This document shows positions 1 through 8,990 of a DNA stretch of 64,000 nt, one piece after another. The notes under the pieces were generated by a model. That model was not told the DNA's origin. It saw only the letters and a list, made by a program, of their open reading frames with translations, and searched no databases. Every line of letters starts with the position of its first letter. The first letter of the stretch is position 1. Origin of the DNA: Halomonas sp. 'Soap Lake #6' (GTDB lineage: Bacteria; Pseudomonadota; Gammaproteobacteria; Pseudomonadales; Halomonadaceae); contig NZ_CP020469.1 of the NCBI RefSeq assembly GCF_003031405.1, positions 2,852,001-2,916,000 on the forward strand, read 5' to 3'. Both the position numbers and the translations under genes were made by a program.

Positions 1-308
1 AAAAACTCGCCGATATGCAAACCGAAATAACCCTGGGTCTACAAGCTGCCCTGCAAGTGGGCCGCCTGATGGATAGCGGTAACTGGGCTCCTGAAATGAT
101 CTCGCTGATAAAGCGCAATAACTGTGGCAAAGCGCTGGATATTGCGCGTGTTGCCAGGGATATGCACGGTGGAAACGGTGTCTCCGACGAGTACGGCGTG
201 ATCCGTCATATGGTTAACCTTGAGTCAGTAAATACCTATGAAGGCACCCACGACGTGCATGCCTTGATTCTTGGCCGTGCCCAAACTGGCATTCAAGCGT
301 TCTTTTAA
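1..308 (+). CDS. gcdH: Glutaryl-CoA dehydrogenase, C-terminal part (cut by window edge)
   Basis: The reading frame is open from the first bases, so only the last 102 or so residues are present. They match the C-terminal helical domain of acyl-CoA dehydrogenases. The segments [32 protein letters not shown] and [19 protein letters not shown] are typical of glutaryl-CoA dehydrogenase, which converts glutaryl-CoA to crotonyl-CoA and CO2 in lysine and tryptophan breakdown. The Glu in TYEGT is the expected catalytic base. A family III CoA-transferase follows 71 bp downstream on the same strand. That is the usual partner and supports a glutarate/glutaryl-CoA pathway. Confidence 0.9.
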   Translation, partial: KLADMQTEITLGLQAALQVGRLMDSGNWAPEMISLIKRNNCGKALDIARVARDMHGGNGVSDEYGVIRHMVNLESVNTYEGTHDVHALILGRAQTGIQAFF

Positions 309-379
309 GCGGCCAGCTAATCCTCTAGCCGCCAGGCGTTGAATCTATCTATTTCAAGACCGATCAAGCGAGGCCGTTG

Positions 380-1594
380 ATGAGCATAGCAACCAAGCCA
401 CTGGCAGGCATTAAAGTACTCGATATTTCACGAGTGCTGGCTGGCCCGTGGTGCGGGCAAATGCTCGCTGATATGGGAGCAGAGGTTATTAAAGTCGAGC
501 GCCCTCTCTGCGGTGATGACACTCGTCATTGGGGGCCTCCATGGCTATCCGGCAGCACTGAATCTGCCTATTACCTATGCGCTAACCGAGGCAAACGCTC
601 TGTTACAGTGGATATGGCCAAGCCTGAAGGCCAAGCACTGATTAAGCAGCTTGCAGCGCGGTCGGATGTACTGCTGGAGAATTTCAAAGTTGGTGGGCTA
701 AAAAAATATGGCCTGGATTACGCCAGCCTCAAGGCGATTAATCCAGGACTTATCTACTGCTCGATTACCGGTTTTGGCCAGGAGAGCCCCTATGCTCACC
801 GGGCAGGCTACGACTTTATGATCCAGGCAATGGGCGGCATCATGAGTTTAACTGGCAAGCCCGATGGAGAACCAGGAGGCGGCCCAGTCAAAAGTGGCGT
901 TGCTTTTACCGATATTTTCACTGGCTTGTACGCAGCCAACGCAGTGCTTGCTGCCCTCTACCAGCGTCGTGATACGCAGCTAGGCTGCCATATTGATATG
1001 GCACTGATGGATGTGCAGGTGGGCGTACTGGCTAACCAAGCACTCAACTACTTAACCTCCAGTCAAGTGCCTCAGCGGCTAGGCAACGCACACCCTAATA
1101 TTGTGCCTTACCAAGCATTTGCGACGGCGAATGGCCACATGATTGTTGCAGTAGGTAACGATGAGCAGTTCAAACGCTTCTGTCAGGTGCTATCTCTACC
1201 TGAACTAACTCAAGACACACGCTTTGCGACTAACGGTGCACGTGTCTCCCATCGCAAAGAATTAGTCCCAATACTTGAAGCTGCGCTTGCCCAGCACAGC
1301 ACCGATGAATGGCTGTCAGATTTTGAAGCAGCAGGTGTTCCCTGTGGCCCTATCAATACTCTAGACCGAGTGTTTGATGATCCACACGTTAAAGCACGCG
1401 GCCTTAAACAAACCCTGCCACACAGCCAGGCAGGTCAAGTGGATCTGGTAGCTAATCCGATACGCATTAACGGCGAGTCGCTCAGTGCTACCACTGCTCC
1501 TCCCACCTTGGGTGAGCATACGGACCTCGTGTTAGATGAGATAGGCATTACCGCCGAACAGCGCCAAGCCCTTCGAGCGGCAGGTGTTATTTAA
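380..1594 (+). CDS. CaiB/BaiF family (family III) CoA-transferase, probably glutarate/glutaryl-CoA
   Basis: This 404-residue protein moves CoA between acyl groups without a classical ping-pong mechanism. The N-terminal segment LAGIKVLDISRVLAGPWC is the family signature, and the nucleophilic Asp is D178 in VAFTDIFTGL. The ATG at 380 is preferred to the TTG one codon earlier. It lies directly after gcdH, and such pairs usually activate glutarate with succinyl-CoA or another donor. That substrate is inferred from the neighbour, not read from the sequence. A strong hairpin-plus-T terminator follows about 50 bp after the stop. Confidence 0.85.
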   Translation: MSIATKPLAGIKVLDISRVLAGPWCGQMLADMGAEVIKVERPLCGDDTRHWGPPWLSGSTESAYYLCANRGKRSVTVDMAKPEGQALIKQLAARSDVLLENFKVGGLKKYGLDYASLKAINPGLIYCSITGFGQESPYAHRAGYDFMIQAMGGIMSLTGKPDGEPGGGPVKSGVAFTDIFTGLYAANAVLAALYQRRDTQLGCHIDMALMDVQVGVLANQALNYLTSSQVPQRLGNAHPNIVPYQAFATANGHMIVAVGNDEQFKRFCQVLSLPELTQDTRFATNGARVSHRKELVPILEAALAQHSTDEWLSDFEAAGVPCGPINTLDRVFDDPHVKARGLKQTLPHSQAGQVDLVANPIRINGESLSATTAPPTLGEHTDLVLDEIGITAEQRQALRAAGVI

Positions 1595-1646
1595 GCCTCG
1601 GCTATCAACCGCTTTTATGTAGCGTTTCTGAACCTCCCCCCTTCTC

Positions 1647-1669
1647 GCGCCCACCAGGGCGCTTTTTTT
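1647..1669 (+). terminator. Rho-independent terminator after the gcdH/CoA-transferase pair
   Basis: A perfect 6-bp GC-only stem (GCGCCC/GGGCGC) with the loop ACCA is followed by seven T residues. Confidence 0.85.
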
Positions 1670-1883
1670 GCGCCACTGCTAAGTATTTCACAATCATGTA
1701 CAGCACCCAAAAGGGAGACCACCTTCAAAGGGTGTACAACACTTATACGGATAGCGCCACGAGCAACTAAACTATTTATAGCTTATAGTCCTATCTCTGT
1801 TTTTATTTCACTGTAACCGGCCAGTGTCAGGATCAATTACCCACATTACTAGATCAATAGCGGTTATTTGAACAGGAGAGATT

Positions 1884-2660
1884 ATGGCTCAATGCGCACG
1901 GGTCAACGGAATGTGTAAGCGTTGCGAGGAAGAGCTTCCTTTTGATTTCACCATGGCGTTTCAACCCATTGTGGATGTCTCACTTACCCAGGTGGTAATT
2001 CACGAAGCCCTCGTGCGCGGCTTGCACGGAGAGTCTGCCTGGAGCGTCATTTCCCAGGTGACAGATGAGCTACTTTATCGCTTTGATCAAGCCTGCCGTG
2101 TTAAAGCTATCGAAATGGCGAGTGCGCTAAATATGCAGACGGATTTGTCGATCAACTTTTTGCCCAACGCAGTTTATGAACCTAACGCCTGCATTCAGGC
2201 AACCCTGGAAGTTTCAGAACGTGTAGGCTGGCCCATTCACAGGCTGATTTTTGAGATCACCGAAACAGAAAGAGTTCGTGACCGCCAACACCTACGCAAC
2301 ATCATCGACGCATATCGTTCTATGGGTTTTAAAACCGCACTGGATGACTTTGGCAACGGCTATGCCAATCTTGACCTGCTCACCGACTTAACCCCAGACA
2401 AGCTGAAAATCGACCGTGAACTGGTCATGAATTGCGACCATGACCCGCGCCGTCAAGCACTGATCAATGCGATTATTTTGCTAGCCACAGAGTTAAACAT
2501 GACGCTCATTGCTGAGGGGGTAGAAACTCGCGCAGAAGCCTTGTGGCTGGCACGCGCAGGTATCTCGCGTCAACAAGGCTTTTTCTATGCAAAACCTGCT
2601 ATCAATTCCTTAGGCCCTGATCTGACCGCTCTATTATTAGACTTAAGAGAAGAGCTATGA
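1884..2660 (+). CDS. Stand-alone EAL-domain cyclic-di-GMP phosphodiesterase
   Basis: This 258-residue protein is almost entirely an EAL domain, which hydrolyses the second messenger c-di-GMP. The catalytic set looks complete: EAL at 41-43, N91 in INFLPN, E124 in FEITE, DDFGNG at 154-159, K175 in LKIDR, E211 in AEGVE and Q231 before GFFYAKP. No GGDEF, PAS or membrane segment is present. The N-terminus carries three close cysteines (C4, C11, C14) that could bind metal or sense redox state; that is speculative. AGGAGAG lies just upstream of the ATG. It appears to be a single-gene unit. Confidence 0.9.
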   Translation: MAQCARVNGMCKRCEEELPFDFTMAFQPIVDVSLTQVVIHEALVRGLHGESAWSVISQVTDELLYRFDQACRVKAIEMASALNMQTDLSINFLPNAVYEPNACIQATLEVSERVGWPIHRLIFEITETERVRDRQHLRNIIDAYRSMGFKTALDDFGNGYANLDLLTDLTPDKLKIDRELVMNCDHDPRRQALINAIILLATELNMTLIAEGVETRAEALWLARAGISRQQGFFYAKPAINSLGPDLTALLLDLREEL

Positions 2661-2854
2661 GTAGGTTTATAGGCATCGAATTACTGACACGGCTCTTTTG
2701 CTTATCCCACACATGCTGATTGCACACGCTCTTAATTCCACGCGTTTCTTCGCCTAAACGACGATACTGAAACTACTAAGATTAAATTTGTCGTATGAGC
2801 AGTAACACTGCACATCATGCAAAAGCAACATCCAACACCCAAAGGAGTTGAGCC

Positions 2855-4129
2855 ATGAGCAATGCCGAGCTAAACGAACTAAAGCAGAAGTACGTCGCAG
2901 CAGGCGCTGCAAGCCCCGCTACAGCCTTTGCGGATCGTGCCGAAAACGCTGAGATCTGGGACGCTGACGGTAACCGCTTTATCGACTTCGCAGGCGGCAT
3001 TGGTGTACTAAACATTGGTCACCGCCACCCCAAAGTGGTAGCTGCCGTCAAAGCCCAGCTTGATAAGGTAATGCACACCTGCCAGACAGTGATGCCTTAT
3101 GAAGGCTATGTAAAAGTAGCGGAAAAACTCAGCCATATTGTACCGGTGCGTGGCCACGCTAAAGTAATGCTGGCTAACTCCGGCGCAGAAGCACTGGAAA
3201 ACGCTGTCAAAATTGCCCGTGCTGCCACCGGCCGCTCTAACGTCATCTGCTTTGACGGCGGCTATCACGGCCGTACTTTCTACACTATGGCGATGAACGG
3301 CAAAGTTGCTCCGTATCAAAGCGATTTCGGCCCGATGCCTGGCACAGTATTCCGTGCCCCCTACCCAGTGCCCTATCACGGCGTTAGTGAAGACGAAGCC
3401 ATTCGTGGCTTAAAAATGACGCTAAAAACTGATGCCAACCCTAAAGATACCGCAGCTATCATCCTGGAGCCGGTATTGGGTGAAGGCGGCTTCTATCCAG
3501 CGCCTACGAGCTTCCTAAAGAAGATCCGCGAGATTTGCGATGAGCACGGTATGCTGATGATTGTCGACGAAGTGCAGTCTGGCTTTGGTCGCACCGGTAA
3601 AATGTTCGCCATTGAGCATAGCGGCGTAGAGCCGGACATGATGACCATGGCGAAAAGTATGGCCGACGGCATGCCAATCTCTGCGATTGTTGGCACCGAC
3701 ACGGTCATGGACGCCTCAGGTCCAAACTCTTTGGGCGGCACCTATACCGGTAGCCCAACCGCCTGTGCCGCCGCACTTGCTGTGATGGAAGTGTTCGAAG
3801 AGGAGAACATCCTGGAGAAAAGCCAAGCGCTAGGTGAAAAGTTAGCGGCTCGTTTTGGTGAGTGGCAAGATAAGTTTGAATGCATTGATCATGTGCGCAA
3901 CATGGGCGCTATGGCGGCATTTGAGCTGGTCTCAAACAAAGCGGATCGCACGCCGAACCCAGAGCTTGCCGCTGCGCTGTGCAAGAAAGCCCGTGAAGAA
4001 GGGTTGATCCTGCTTTCTTGCGGCATGTACGGCAACACCATTCGTTTCCTGATGCCTGTCACGATTGAAGACAGTGTACTCAACGAAGGGCTGGATATTA
4101 TCGAATCTTGCCTGGAATCGCTGGTTTAA
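2855..4129 (+). CDS. gabT: 4-aminobutyrate aminotransferase
   Basis: This 424-residue class III PLP aminotransferase moves the amino group of GABA to 2-oxoglutarate, giving succinate semialdehyde and glutamate. Family landmarks are present in order: the FIDFAGGIGVLNIGHRHP substrate-site region, NSGAEALENAVKIAR (PLP phosphate cup), FDGGYHGRT, VDEVQSGFGRTG with the PLP-binding Asp, and the Schiff-base Lys in MTMAKSMADGMP. AAAGGAG precedes the ATG by a good distance. No succinate-semialdehyde dehydrogenase gene is adjacent. Related substrates such as 5-aminovalerate are possible. A strong terminator follows. Confidence 0.93.
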   Translation: MSNAELNELKQKYVAAGAASPATAFADRAENAEIWDADGNRFIDFAGGIGVLNIGHRHPKVVAAVKAQLDKVMHTCQTVMPYEGYVKVAEKLSHIVPVRGHAKVMLANSGAEALENAVKIARAATGRSNVICFDGGYHGRTFYTMAMNGKVAPYQSDFGPMPGTVFRAPYPVPYHGVSEDEAIRGLKMTLKTDANPKDTAAIILEPVLGEGGFYPAPTSFLKKIREICDEHGMLMIVDEVQSGFGRTGKMFAIEHSGVEPDMMTMAKSMADGMPISAIVGTDTVMDASGPNSLGGTYTGSPTACAAALAVMEVFEEENILEKSQALGEKLAARFGEWQDKFECIDHVRNMGAMAAFELVSNKADRTPNPELAAALCKKAREEGLILLSCGMYGNTIRFLMPVTIEDSVLNEGLDIIESCLESLV

Positions 4130-4150
4130 GCGTTATTAGCGACCAGACAA

Positions 4151-4187
4151 AACGCCGCCCAGTTCAAAGTCGGGCGGCGTTTTTTTA
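4151..4187. terminator. Bidirectional terminator between gabT and the YkoF-like gene
   Basis: AACGCCGCCC pairs perfectly with GGGCGGCGTT around an 11-nt loop, followed by a T run. The facing gene ends at 4185, so the structure probably serves both convergent units. Confidence 0.85.
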
Positions 4188-4433
4188 ACGTGGACGCCGG
4201 TCACCTTCAAGGAAGTTAGCCGTAAAGACGGCTTTTCCATGGGTCGCAAACGACCACTTCATTACATCGCTTAAGGCTGCCATCACCGCATCGAACTCCC
4301 CAAATACCTGGGTGCTCATTCGATTAGGGTGTACTTCCAACCCTGTGGCTTCCAAGCGTTTTACCACCTCTTTAACCACTGGCTTAAAATCATCGGCTAA
4401 TGGGTAATAGCTGAGCTGTACGGAAAGATACAT
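4185..4433 (-). CDS. YkoF-family thiamine/HMP-binding-like protein
   Basis: This small 82-residue protein has no signal peptide. Its pattern (MYLSVQLSYYPLADDF at the start, then GLEVHPNRMSTQVFGEFD and a central amphipathic segment) resembles the single ferredoxin-like domain of YkoF and related thiamine-pyrimidine binding proteins. Its function in proteobacteria is not well established. AAGGAGG lies before the ATG. It precedes the alpha/beta hydrolase, which starts on the same strand well upstream and ends at 4452, so the two may be co-transcribed with the hydrolase first. Confidence 0.6.
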   Translation of the reverse strand: MYLSVQLSYYPLADDFKPVVKEVVKRLEATGLEVHPNRMSTQVFGEFDAVMAALSDVMKWSFATHGKAVFTANFLEGDRRPR

Positions 4434-4451
4434 TCTGCCTCCTTATACTAT

Positions 4452-5273
4452 TTATACGCGCTTAATGGCTCCCTGTTTAAAACCCTGCCACGCCGCCAAT
4501 ATGGCTGCCCGAGTCTCATCGGGGTGCTCCATAGGGAACATATGCGTACCAGGAACTTCACTAATGACCAAGCCATGACGCTTAATTCGCTTAACTCGCG
4601 AGGGGGTGAGCAAGTGCGACTCCTGCCCTACCACCAATTGAAGCGGCACGCCGACTCGGCGTGGCAGTCCAGAAAGGTGATCCGGCAAATGGCGAAAAAT
4701 CTCCACCTCAACACGCGGGTCGAAAGTTAGCTCAGCGCTACCGTCATCTAACAAGCGCGTGCCTGCTTCAATGTAGTCGTTTAACGCCTCTGGGGTAAAG
4801 CGGCGAAATAGCCCACGGCGGCGCAACGAGTCAGCCATCGCTTCTCGGCTTGGCCACACACTGCGCCGCCCCTGGGTTTTGCCTGCAGGCGTAATACGAT
4901 CCATAAAGCCAAACCGCTTGGCCGCTTTCATCACCCAGGCATCCGGTCCCAACATCAACGGCGGATCGAGCATAATCACCCCGCAAAAGCGCTCTGGCTG
5001 CTTGTCTGCCGCCATGGCCATCAAAGTGCCACCAAGCGAGTGGCCAACACCCAATAGTGGCGCACCAGTATCAGGTAAGTAGCTCAGTAGCTCATCGACT
5101 AAATTGCCCCAGTTATGATTTACCGGGTAGTCAGGGTGGTGCCCCAAGCGATCCAGCGGGTGAAGATCAAAGGTGTCCGCTAGTGGATCCAGCAAGGTGC
5201 GGTAGCTTAAGCCAGGAAAGCCATTCGCATGGGCGAACACTAAGCGAGGGCGTTGGGCGACATGGGCAGACAT
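4452..5273 (-). CDS. Alpha/beta hydrolase
   Basis: This 273-residue protein has the alpha/beta-hydrolase fold. It shows an oxyanion-loop segment (VFAHANGFPG), the nucleophile elbow GVGHSLGGT with the catalytic Ser, and a C-terminal GTHMFPMEHP segment with the likely catalytic His. There is no signal peptide, so it should be cytoplasmic. The HANGFPG signature is common in a subgroup of uncharacterised bacterial hydrolases, and the substrate cannot be read from the sequence. Confidence 0.82.
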   Translation of the reverse strand: MSAHVAQRPRLVFAHANGFPGLSYRTLLDPLADTFDLHPLDRLGHHPDYPVNHNWGNLVDELLSYLPDTGAPLLGVGHSLGGTLMAMAADKQPERFCGVIMLDPPLMLGPDAWVMKAAKRFGFMDRITPAGKTQGRRSVWPSREAMADSLRRRGLFRRFTPEALNDYIEAGTRLLDDGSAELTFDPRVEVEIFRHLPDHLSGLPRRVGVPLQLVVGQESHLLTPSRVKRIKRHGLVISEVPGTHMFPMEHPDETRAAILAAWQGFKQGAIKRV

Positions 5274-5413
5274 GGTTTGGCTCGCAGAGTAATAAGATAG
5301 GAGAGCAGCGCTGGCGCAGTACCACCGCTATCGGTTACTTGGACAAACTATCATACATCTGTTTTAACTCGTGCCTGACAAACCGTCAATCGACATAAGT
5401 ATTAACAGGCTAA

Positions 5414-6460
5414 TTAAAACAGCGAGAGTTGCTGAACGGTGGCTTCTTCTGCCAAACGATAGCCAACACCTAGTAGCCGCACCGGCCTTGCCCCTCGTGA
5501 CCAGCCAACGTTAAGTAGCGTTTCGAATTGCTCAAGATTAGGCGCTGGGTCAGCGTGCTCCACAGTGGTTTGGGTAAAGTCGTTGAACTTCACTTTCACC
5601 ATTAGCCCCCGCACAGCGGGCGCTGGGTCTAGCCTGGCATAGCGCTGCTCCAGGTCACTAATTAATTCGGGTAGCTCTCGGCGACAGGCCTCCAGGGTAG
5701 GTAGGTCTTTAGAGTAGGTTTGCTCAGTGCTAATCGATTTCCGCTCACGGTGGGTTTTCACCGGTCGCTCGTCACGCCCATGGCTAAGCTCGAACAGCCG
5801 ATGGCCGAAGCGGCCAAACTGCTCTACCAGTTCGGTGAGCGGGCGAGCGCGCAAATCCGCGCCGGTATGGATACCCAGCCCTGCCAGTTTTTCAGCAGTG
5901 CGCGGCCCTACTCCGTGGATTTTCTTTACCGGCAGCTGCTGCACAAAGCTATCAATATCATCGGGAGTGATAACAAACAGGCCATCAGGCTTACGCCAAT
6001 CGCTGGCAATTTTGGCGAGAAATTTGTTAGGTGCGACTCCCGCTGAGACAGTGATGCCGACTTCACTTTTCACACGCTGGCGAATCGCCTCGGCCATGCG
6101 GGTAGCGCTACCGTGGTACAGAGTGACAGCGGAAACGTCTAAAAAGGCTTCATCAAGTGAGAGCGGTTCAATTAGCTCGGTCACATCTCGATAAATCGCA
6201 AAGACCTGACGCGCCACCGCCTTGTATTTGGCCATATCACCGCGAATGACTGTCAGGTGCGGGCAGCGCTTAAGTGCTTGGCCCATGGGCATCGCCGAGT
6301 GAATGCCAAACTCACGAGCCGGATAGTTACAGGTAGCAACCACCCCACGCTGCTCCACACTGCCGCCGATGGCAATGGGGATATCCCGCAGCGCAGGGTT
6401 ATCTCGCATCTCCACCGCGGCGTAAAAACAGTCACAGTCGCAGTGAATGATTTTGCGCAC
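5414..6460 (-). CDS. dinB: DNA polymerase IV (Y-family translesion polymerase)
   Basis: This 348-residue protein is the usual length for DinB, which extends mispaired ends and bypasses some lesions. The Y-family palm motifs are visible: HCDCDCFYAAVEM with the first metal-binding Asp, and the catalytic SLDEAFLDV. They are followed by GVAPNKFLAKIAS and the helix-hairpin-helix VKKIHGVGPRTAEKL. The C-terminal QQLSLF is a good beta-clamp-binding peptide. It starts at a GTG with AAGGTGG upstream. No LexA box was clearly seen upstream. Confidence 0.95.
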   Translation of the reverse strand: MRKIIHCDCDCFYAAVEMRDNPALRDIPIAIGGSVEQRGVVATCNYPAREFGIHSAMPMGQALKRCPHLTVIRGDMAKYKAVARQVFAIYRDVTELIEPLSLDEAFLDVSAVTLYHGSATRMAEAIRQRVKSEVGITVSAGVAPNKFLAKIASDWRKPDGLFVITPDDIDSFVQQLPVKKIHGVGPRTAEKLAGLGIHTGADLRARPLTELVEQFGRFGHRLFELSHGRDERPVKTHRERKSISTEQTYSKDLPTLEACRRELPELISDLEQRYARLDPAPAVRGLMVKVKFNDFTQTTVEHADPAPNLEQFETLLNVGWSRGARPVRLLGVGYRLAEEATVQQLSLF

Positions 6461-6504
6461 TGGCCACCTTTACCAACTGTAAAAAACCACAGTTTATCAC
6501 AGCA

Positions 6505-7968
6505 TCAGGTGCCACAGAATGTTCTTAACACCTGCTCGCTTTGGGTGGCGGGTGCCGCCAGACGGCGTGCGTCAACGGAGTCATCAAATGGTTTGGTGAC
6601 GACCGCTAACAGGGTGTGAAAAGGCGCAAAGTCGCCGTCGTAGGCCGCATCAATAACTTCTTGGATGCGGTGGTTACGGGGAATGATCACAGGGTTAGCA
6701 CGGCGCATGGCGGCCAAGCGCTGACTATCTTGGCTGGCAGCTTGTGCTGTTTGCCACCCCTCTAACCATACCGCCAACTGGTTGGGCTGGGTCGTCAGCG
6801 CTAGCAGTGCCTTTTTGTGCTGCTCACTTGAGGTTTCCGCATAATGGGTCAATGCATCAAAGGTGCCGGTCATATCCATGCGCCCTTGATGCATCTGATT
6901 TTCCAACCCTTCCATCAGTGATATAGCGTGGTCGCTTTCTGGTGAGAGGCCCAGCTTGTCAGCATGCAGGCGGCGCTGCTCGGCATCAAACAGTGGCTCA
7001 AAACGGCGGATGATATCAGTGGCCTGCGCTACGACGGTATCGCCCTCTTCGCGCATCAGTGGCAGCAGCGTTTCGGCAAAGCGGGCCAGATTCCATTGAG
7101 CAATGGCAGGTTGATTATCAAAGGCATAGCGCCCGCCTTGATCAATCGAGCTGTAGACCTTTTGCGGGTCAAACTGCTCCATAAAGGCGCAAGGGCCGTA
7201 ATCAATGGTTTCCCCTGCAATGCTGCAGTTGTCGGTATTCATCACACCATGAATAAAACCAAGGCTCATCCAGCGAGCCACCAACACAACTTGCCGAGCC
7301 ACCACTGCTTCTAACAGCGCCAAATAAGGATCTTCGGCACTAGCAGCTTCGGGGTAGTGACGGGCAATTACATGGTCGGCGAGGGCTTTTAGTGCCTGTT
7401 CATCCCGACGCACAGCAGCAAACTGGAACGTGCCCACACGAATATGACTGCTGGCCACGCGGGTAAATACTGCACCGGGCTCTGATAGTTGGCGTACCAC
7501 CCGCTCACCACTGGTGACGGCAGCCAGAGCACGAGTGGTGGGAACGTCCATTGCAGCCATGAATTCGCTGACCAAATACTCTCGCAGCACCGGGCCTAAG
7601 GGCGAGCGACCATCGCCGCCACGGGAAAATGGCGTACGACCACTGCCTTTGAGTTGCACATCGCGACGCACACCGTGCTGGTCGATGACTTCTCCCAATA
7701 GTAGCGCACGACCATCGCCTAGCTGCGGCACAAAGTTGCCAAACTGATGCCCAGCGTAGCCCAGCGCACGTGGCTCTGCGCCTGGAGGCAACTGGTTGCC
7801 ACTAAACCATTGGGCAAGGGTGGCATCATCAGGTTTAGCCTGCATGCCTAGCGTTTCTGCCAGACGCTCATTAAACGCAATCAGCGTTGGGTGACTCACT
7901 GGCGTTGGTTGGCAGGCAACCCAAAGTGGCTCGGGAAGCGAGGCGAAGTGGTGTTCAAAGGTCAGCAT
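6505..7968 (-). CDS. selO: Protein adenylyltransferase SelO (YdiU/UPF0061)
   Basis: This 487-residue protein is a pseudokinase-fold enzyme that transfers AMP from ATP to Ser, Thr or Tyr residues of proteins. Landmarks include ALGYAGHQFGNFVPQLGDGR, the LKGSGRTPFSRGGDGR nucleotide-binding segment, GFIHGVMNTDN and IDYGPCAFM. The C-terminus ends in FCGT, so the redox-active C-terminal cysteine (selenocysteine in animals) is an ordinary Cys here. It sits just upstream of dinB on the same strand with about 44 bp between them. A good Shine-Dalgarno (TTGGAGCG) precedes the ATG. Confidence 0.93.
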   Translation of the reverse strand: MLTFEHHFASLPEPLWVACQPTPVSHPTLIAFNERLAETLGMQAKPDDATLAQWFSGNQLPPGAEPRALGYAGHQFGNFVPQLGDGRALLLGEVIDQHGVRRDVQLKGSGRTPFSRGGDGRSPLGPVLREYLVSEFMAAMDVPTTRALAAVTSGERVVRQLSEPGAVFTRVASSHIRVGTFQFAAVRRDEQALKALADHVIARHYPEAASAEDPYLALLEAVVARQVVLVARWMSLGFIHGVMNTDNCSIAGETIDYGPCAFMEQFDPQKVYSSIDQGGRYAFDNQPAIAQWNLARFAETLLPLMREEGDTVVAQATDIIRRFEPLFDAEQRRLHADKLGLSPESDHAISLMEGLENQMHQGRMDMTGTFDALTHYAETSSEQHKKALLALTTQPNQLAVWLEGWQTAQAASQDSQRLAAMRRANPVIIPRNHRIQEVIDAAYDGDFAPFHTLLAVVTKPFDDSVDARRLAAPATQSEQVLRTFCGT

Positions 7969-8010
7969 AATCGCTCCAAGGCGTGGCTATTTCCGACCAT
8001 TCTAGTCAGG

Positions 8011-8892
8011 TTAACCCGTTGTCGATACCAGCGTAGACGAAAAGCGCAGTACCTTTAACGCATGTTCTAACACTGGCGTAATAGGGGCACGCCACTGGTG
8101 AGTTAACAATGCATCAGCACGGGTCACACCCAGTGAAAGCGAGGCAACTGGCAGGCCCATGGCGTGGGCATCACGGCAGAAGCGGTAACCGGAATAGACC
8201 ATCAATGATGTGCCCACCGCCAGTACCGCGTTGGCATTTTCAAGCCCAACCTGGGCAGCTAGGCGCCGAGCAGGTGGCACTACATCGCCATAATAGACAA
8301 CCTGGGGTTTTAAAATCCCCCCACAGCGCGGGCAATCCAGTATTTTAAACGTCGAGAAATCGGTTTCTAAATCCGCATCGCCATCTGGCGCATGGCGGGC
8401 ATCCAAGATTGCAAAATAGGGGTTCATAGTGGCCATTTCGCTGTGCATGGCATGACGCATGATTTGATAACCGCACGACATACACGCCACGATGTCTGCT
8501 CGACCATGCAGATCCACTACCTTTCTCGACCCCGCCCGCTGGTGTAGGCGATCCACATTTTGGGTCACCAATAGCTCTATATGCCCCATAGACTCAAGCG
8601 CTGCCAACGCCCGATGGGCACCACTCACATGGGCTTCGCGCATTGCTTTAAAACCGACCAGTGCTCGCGCCCAGTAACGCTGGCGCACAGCTACTGACGC
8701 CATAAAATCACCATGCTGGACCGGCGGCGGCCGCTTCCACTGCCCGTCTGCGTCGCGGTAGTCAGGAATACCGCTATCGGTACTCACCCCCGCCCCGGTA
8801 ATCACCCATAGTTTGGGATGGCGCTCAATAAACTCCGCCAGCGCTTCACCCGCCTGCGCGATGCTATTCATCATTTCCACGGCCTGCGTCAA
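8011..8892 (-). CDS. Sir2-family NAD-dependent protein deacetylase (sirtuin)
   Basis: This 293-residue sirtuin shows the NAD-binding GAGVSTDSGIPDYRD, the TQNVDRLHQRAGS segment with the Gln-Asn-x-Asp motif, and LHGR with the catalytic His. The zinc site is formed by CMSCGY and CPRCGG. It removes acyl groups from lysines using NAD. It is longer than CobB and resembles the class II (SIRT4-like) branch. The frame opens with a TTG at 8892, preceded by AGGGTGA. An ATG at 8874 is the alternative start. Confidence 0.9.
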   Translation of the reverse strand: MTQAVEMMNSIAQAGEALAEFIERHPKLWVITGAGVSTDSGIPDYRDADGQWKRPPPVQHGDFMASVAVRQRYWARALVGFKAMREAHVSGAHRALAALESMGHIELLVTQNVDRLHQRAGSRKVVDLHGRADIVACMSCGYQIMRHAMHSEMATMNPYFAILDARHAPDGDADLETDFSTFKILDCPRCGGILKPQVVYYGDVVPPARRLAAQVGLENANAVLAVGTSLMVYSGYRFCRDAHAMGLPVASLSLGVTRADALLTHQWRAPITPVLEHALKVLRFSSTLVSTTG

Positions 8893-8990
8893 TGGATCAC
8901 CCTAGGCAACATTGCGACAAGTAAACGATACTGTATGACAATCAAGGGACATGCAATGTGCCCTCATTATTCAACGTTAAGGAGAATCTC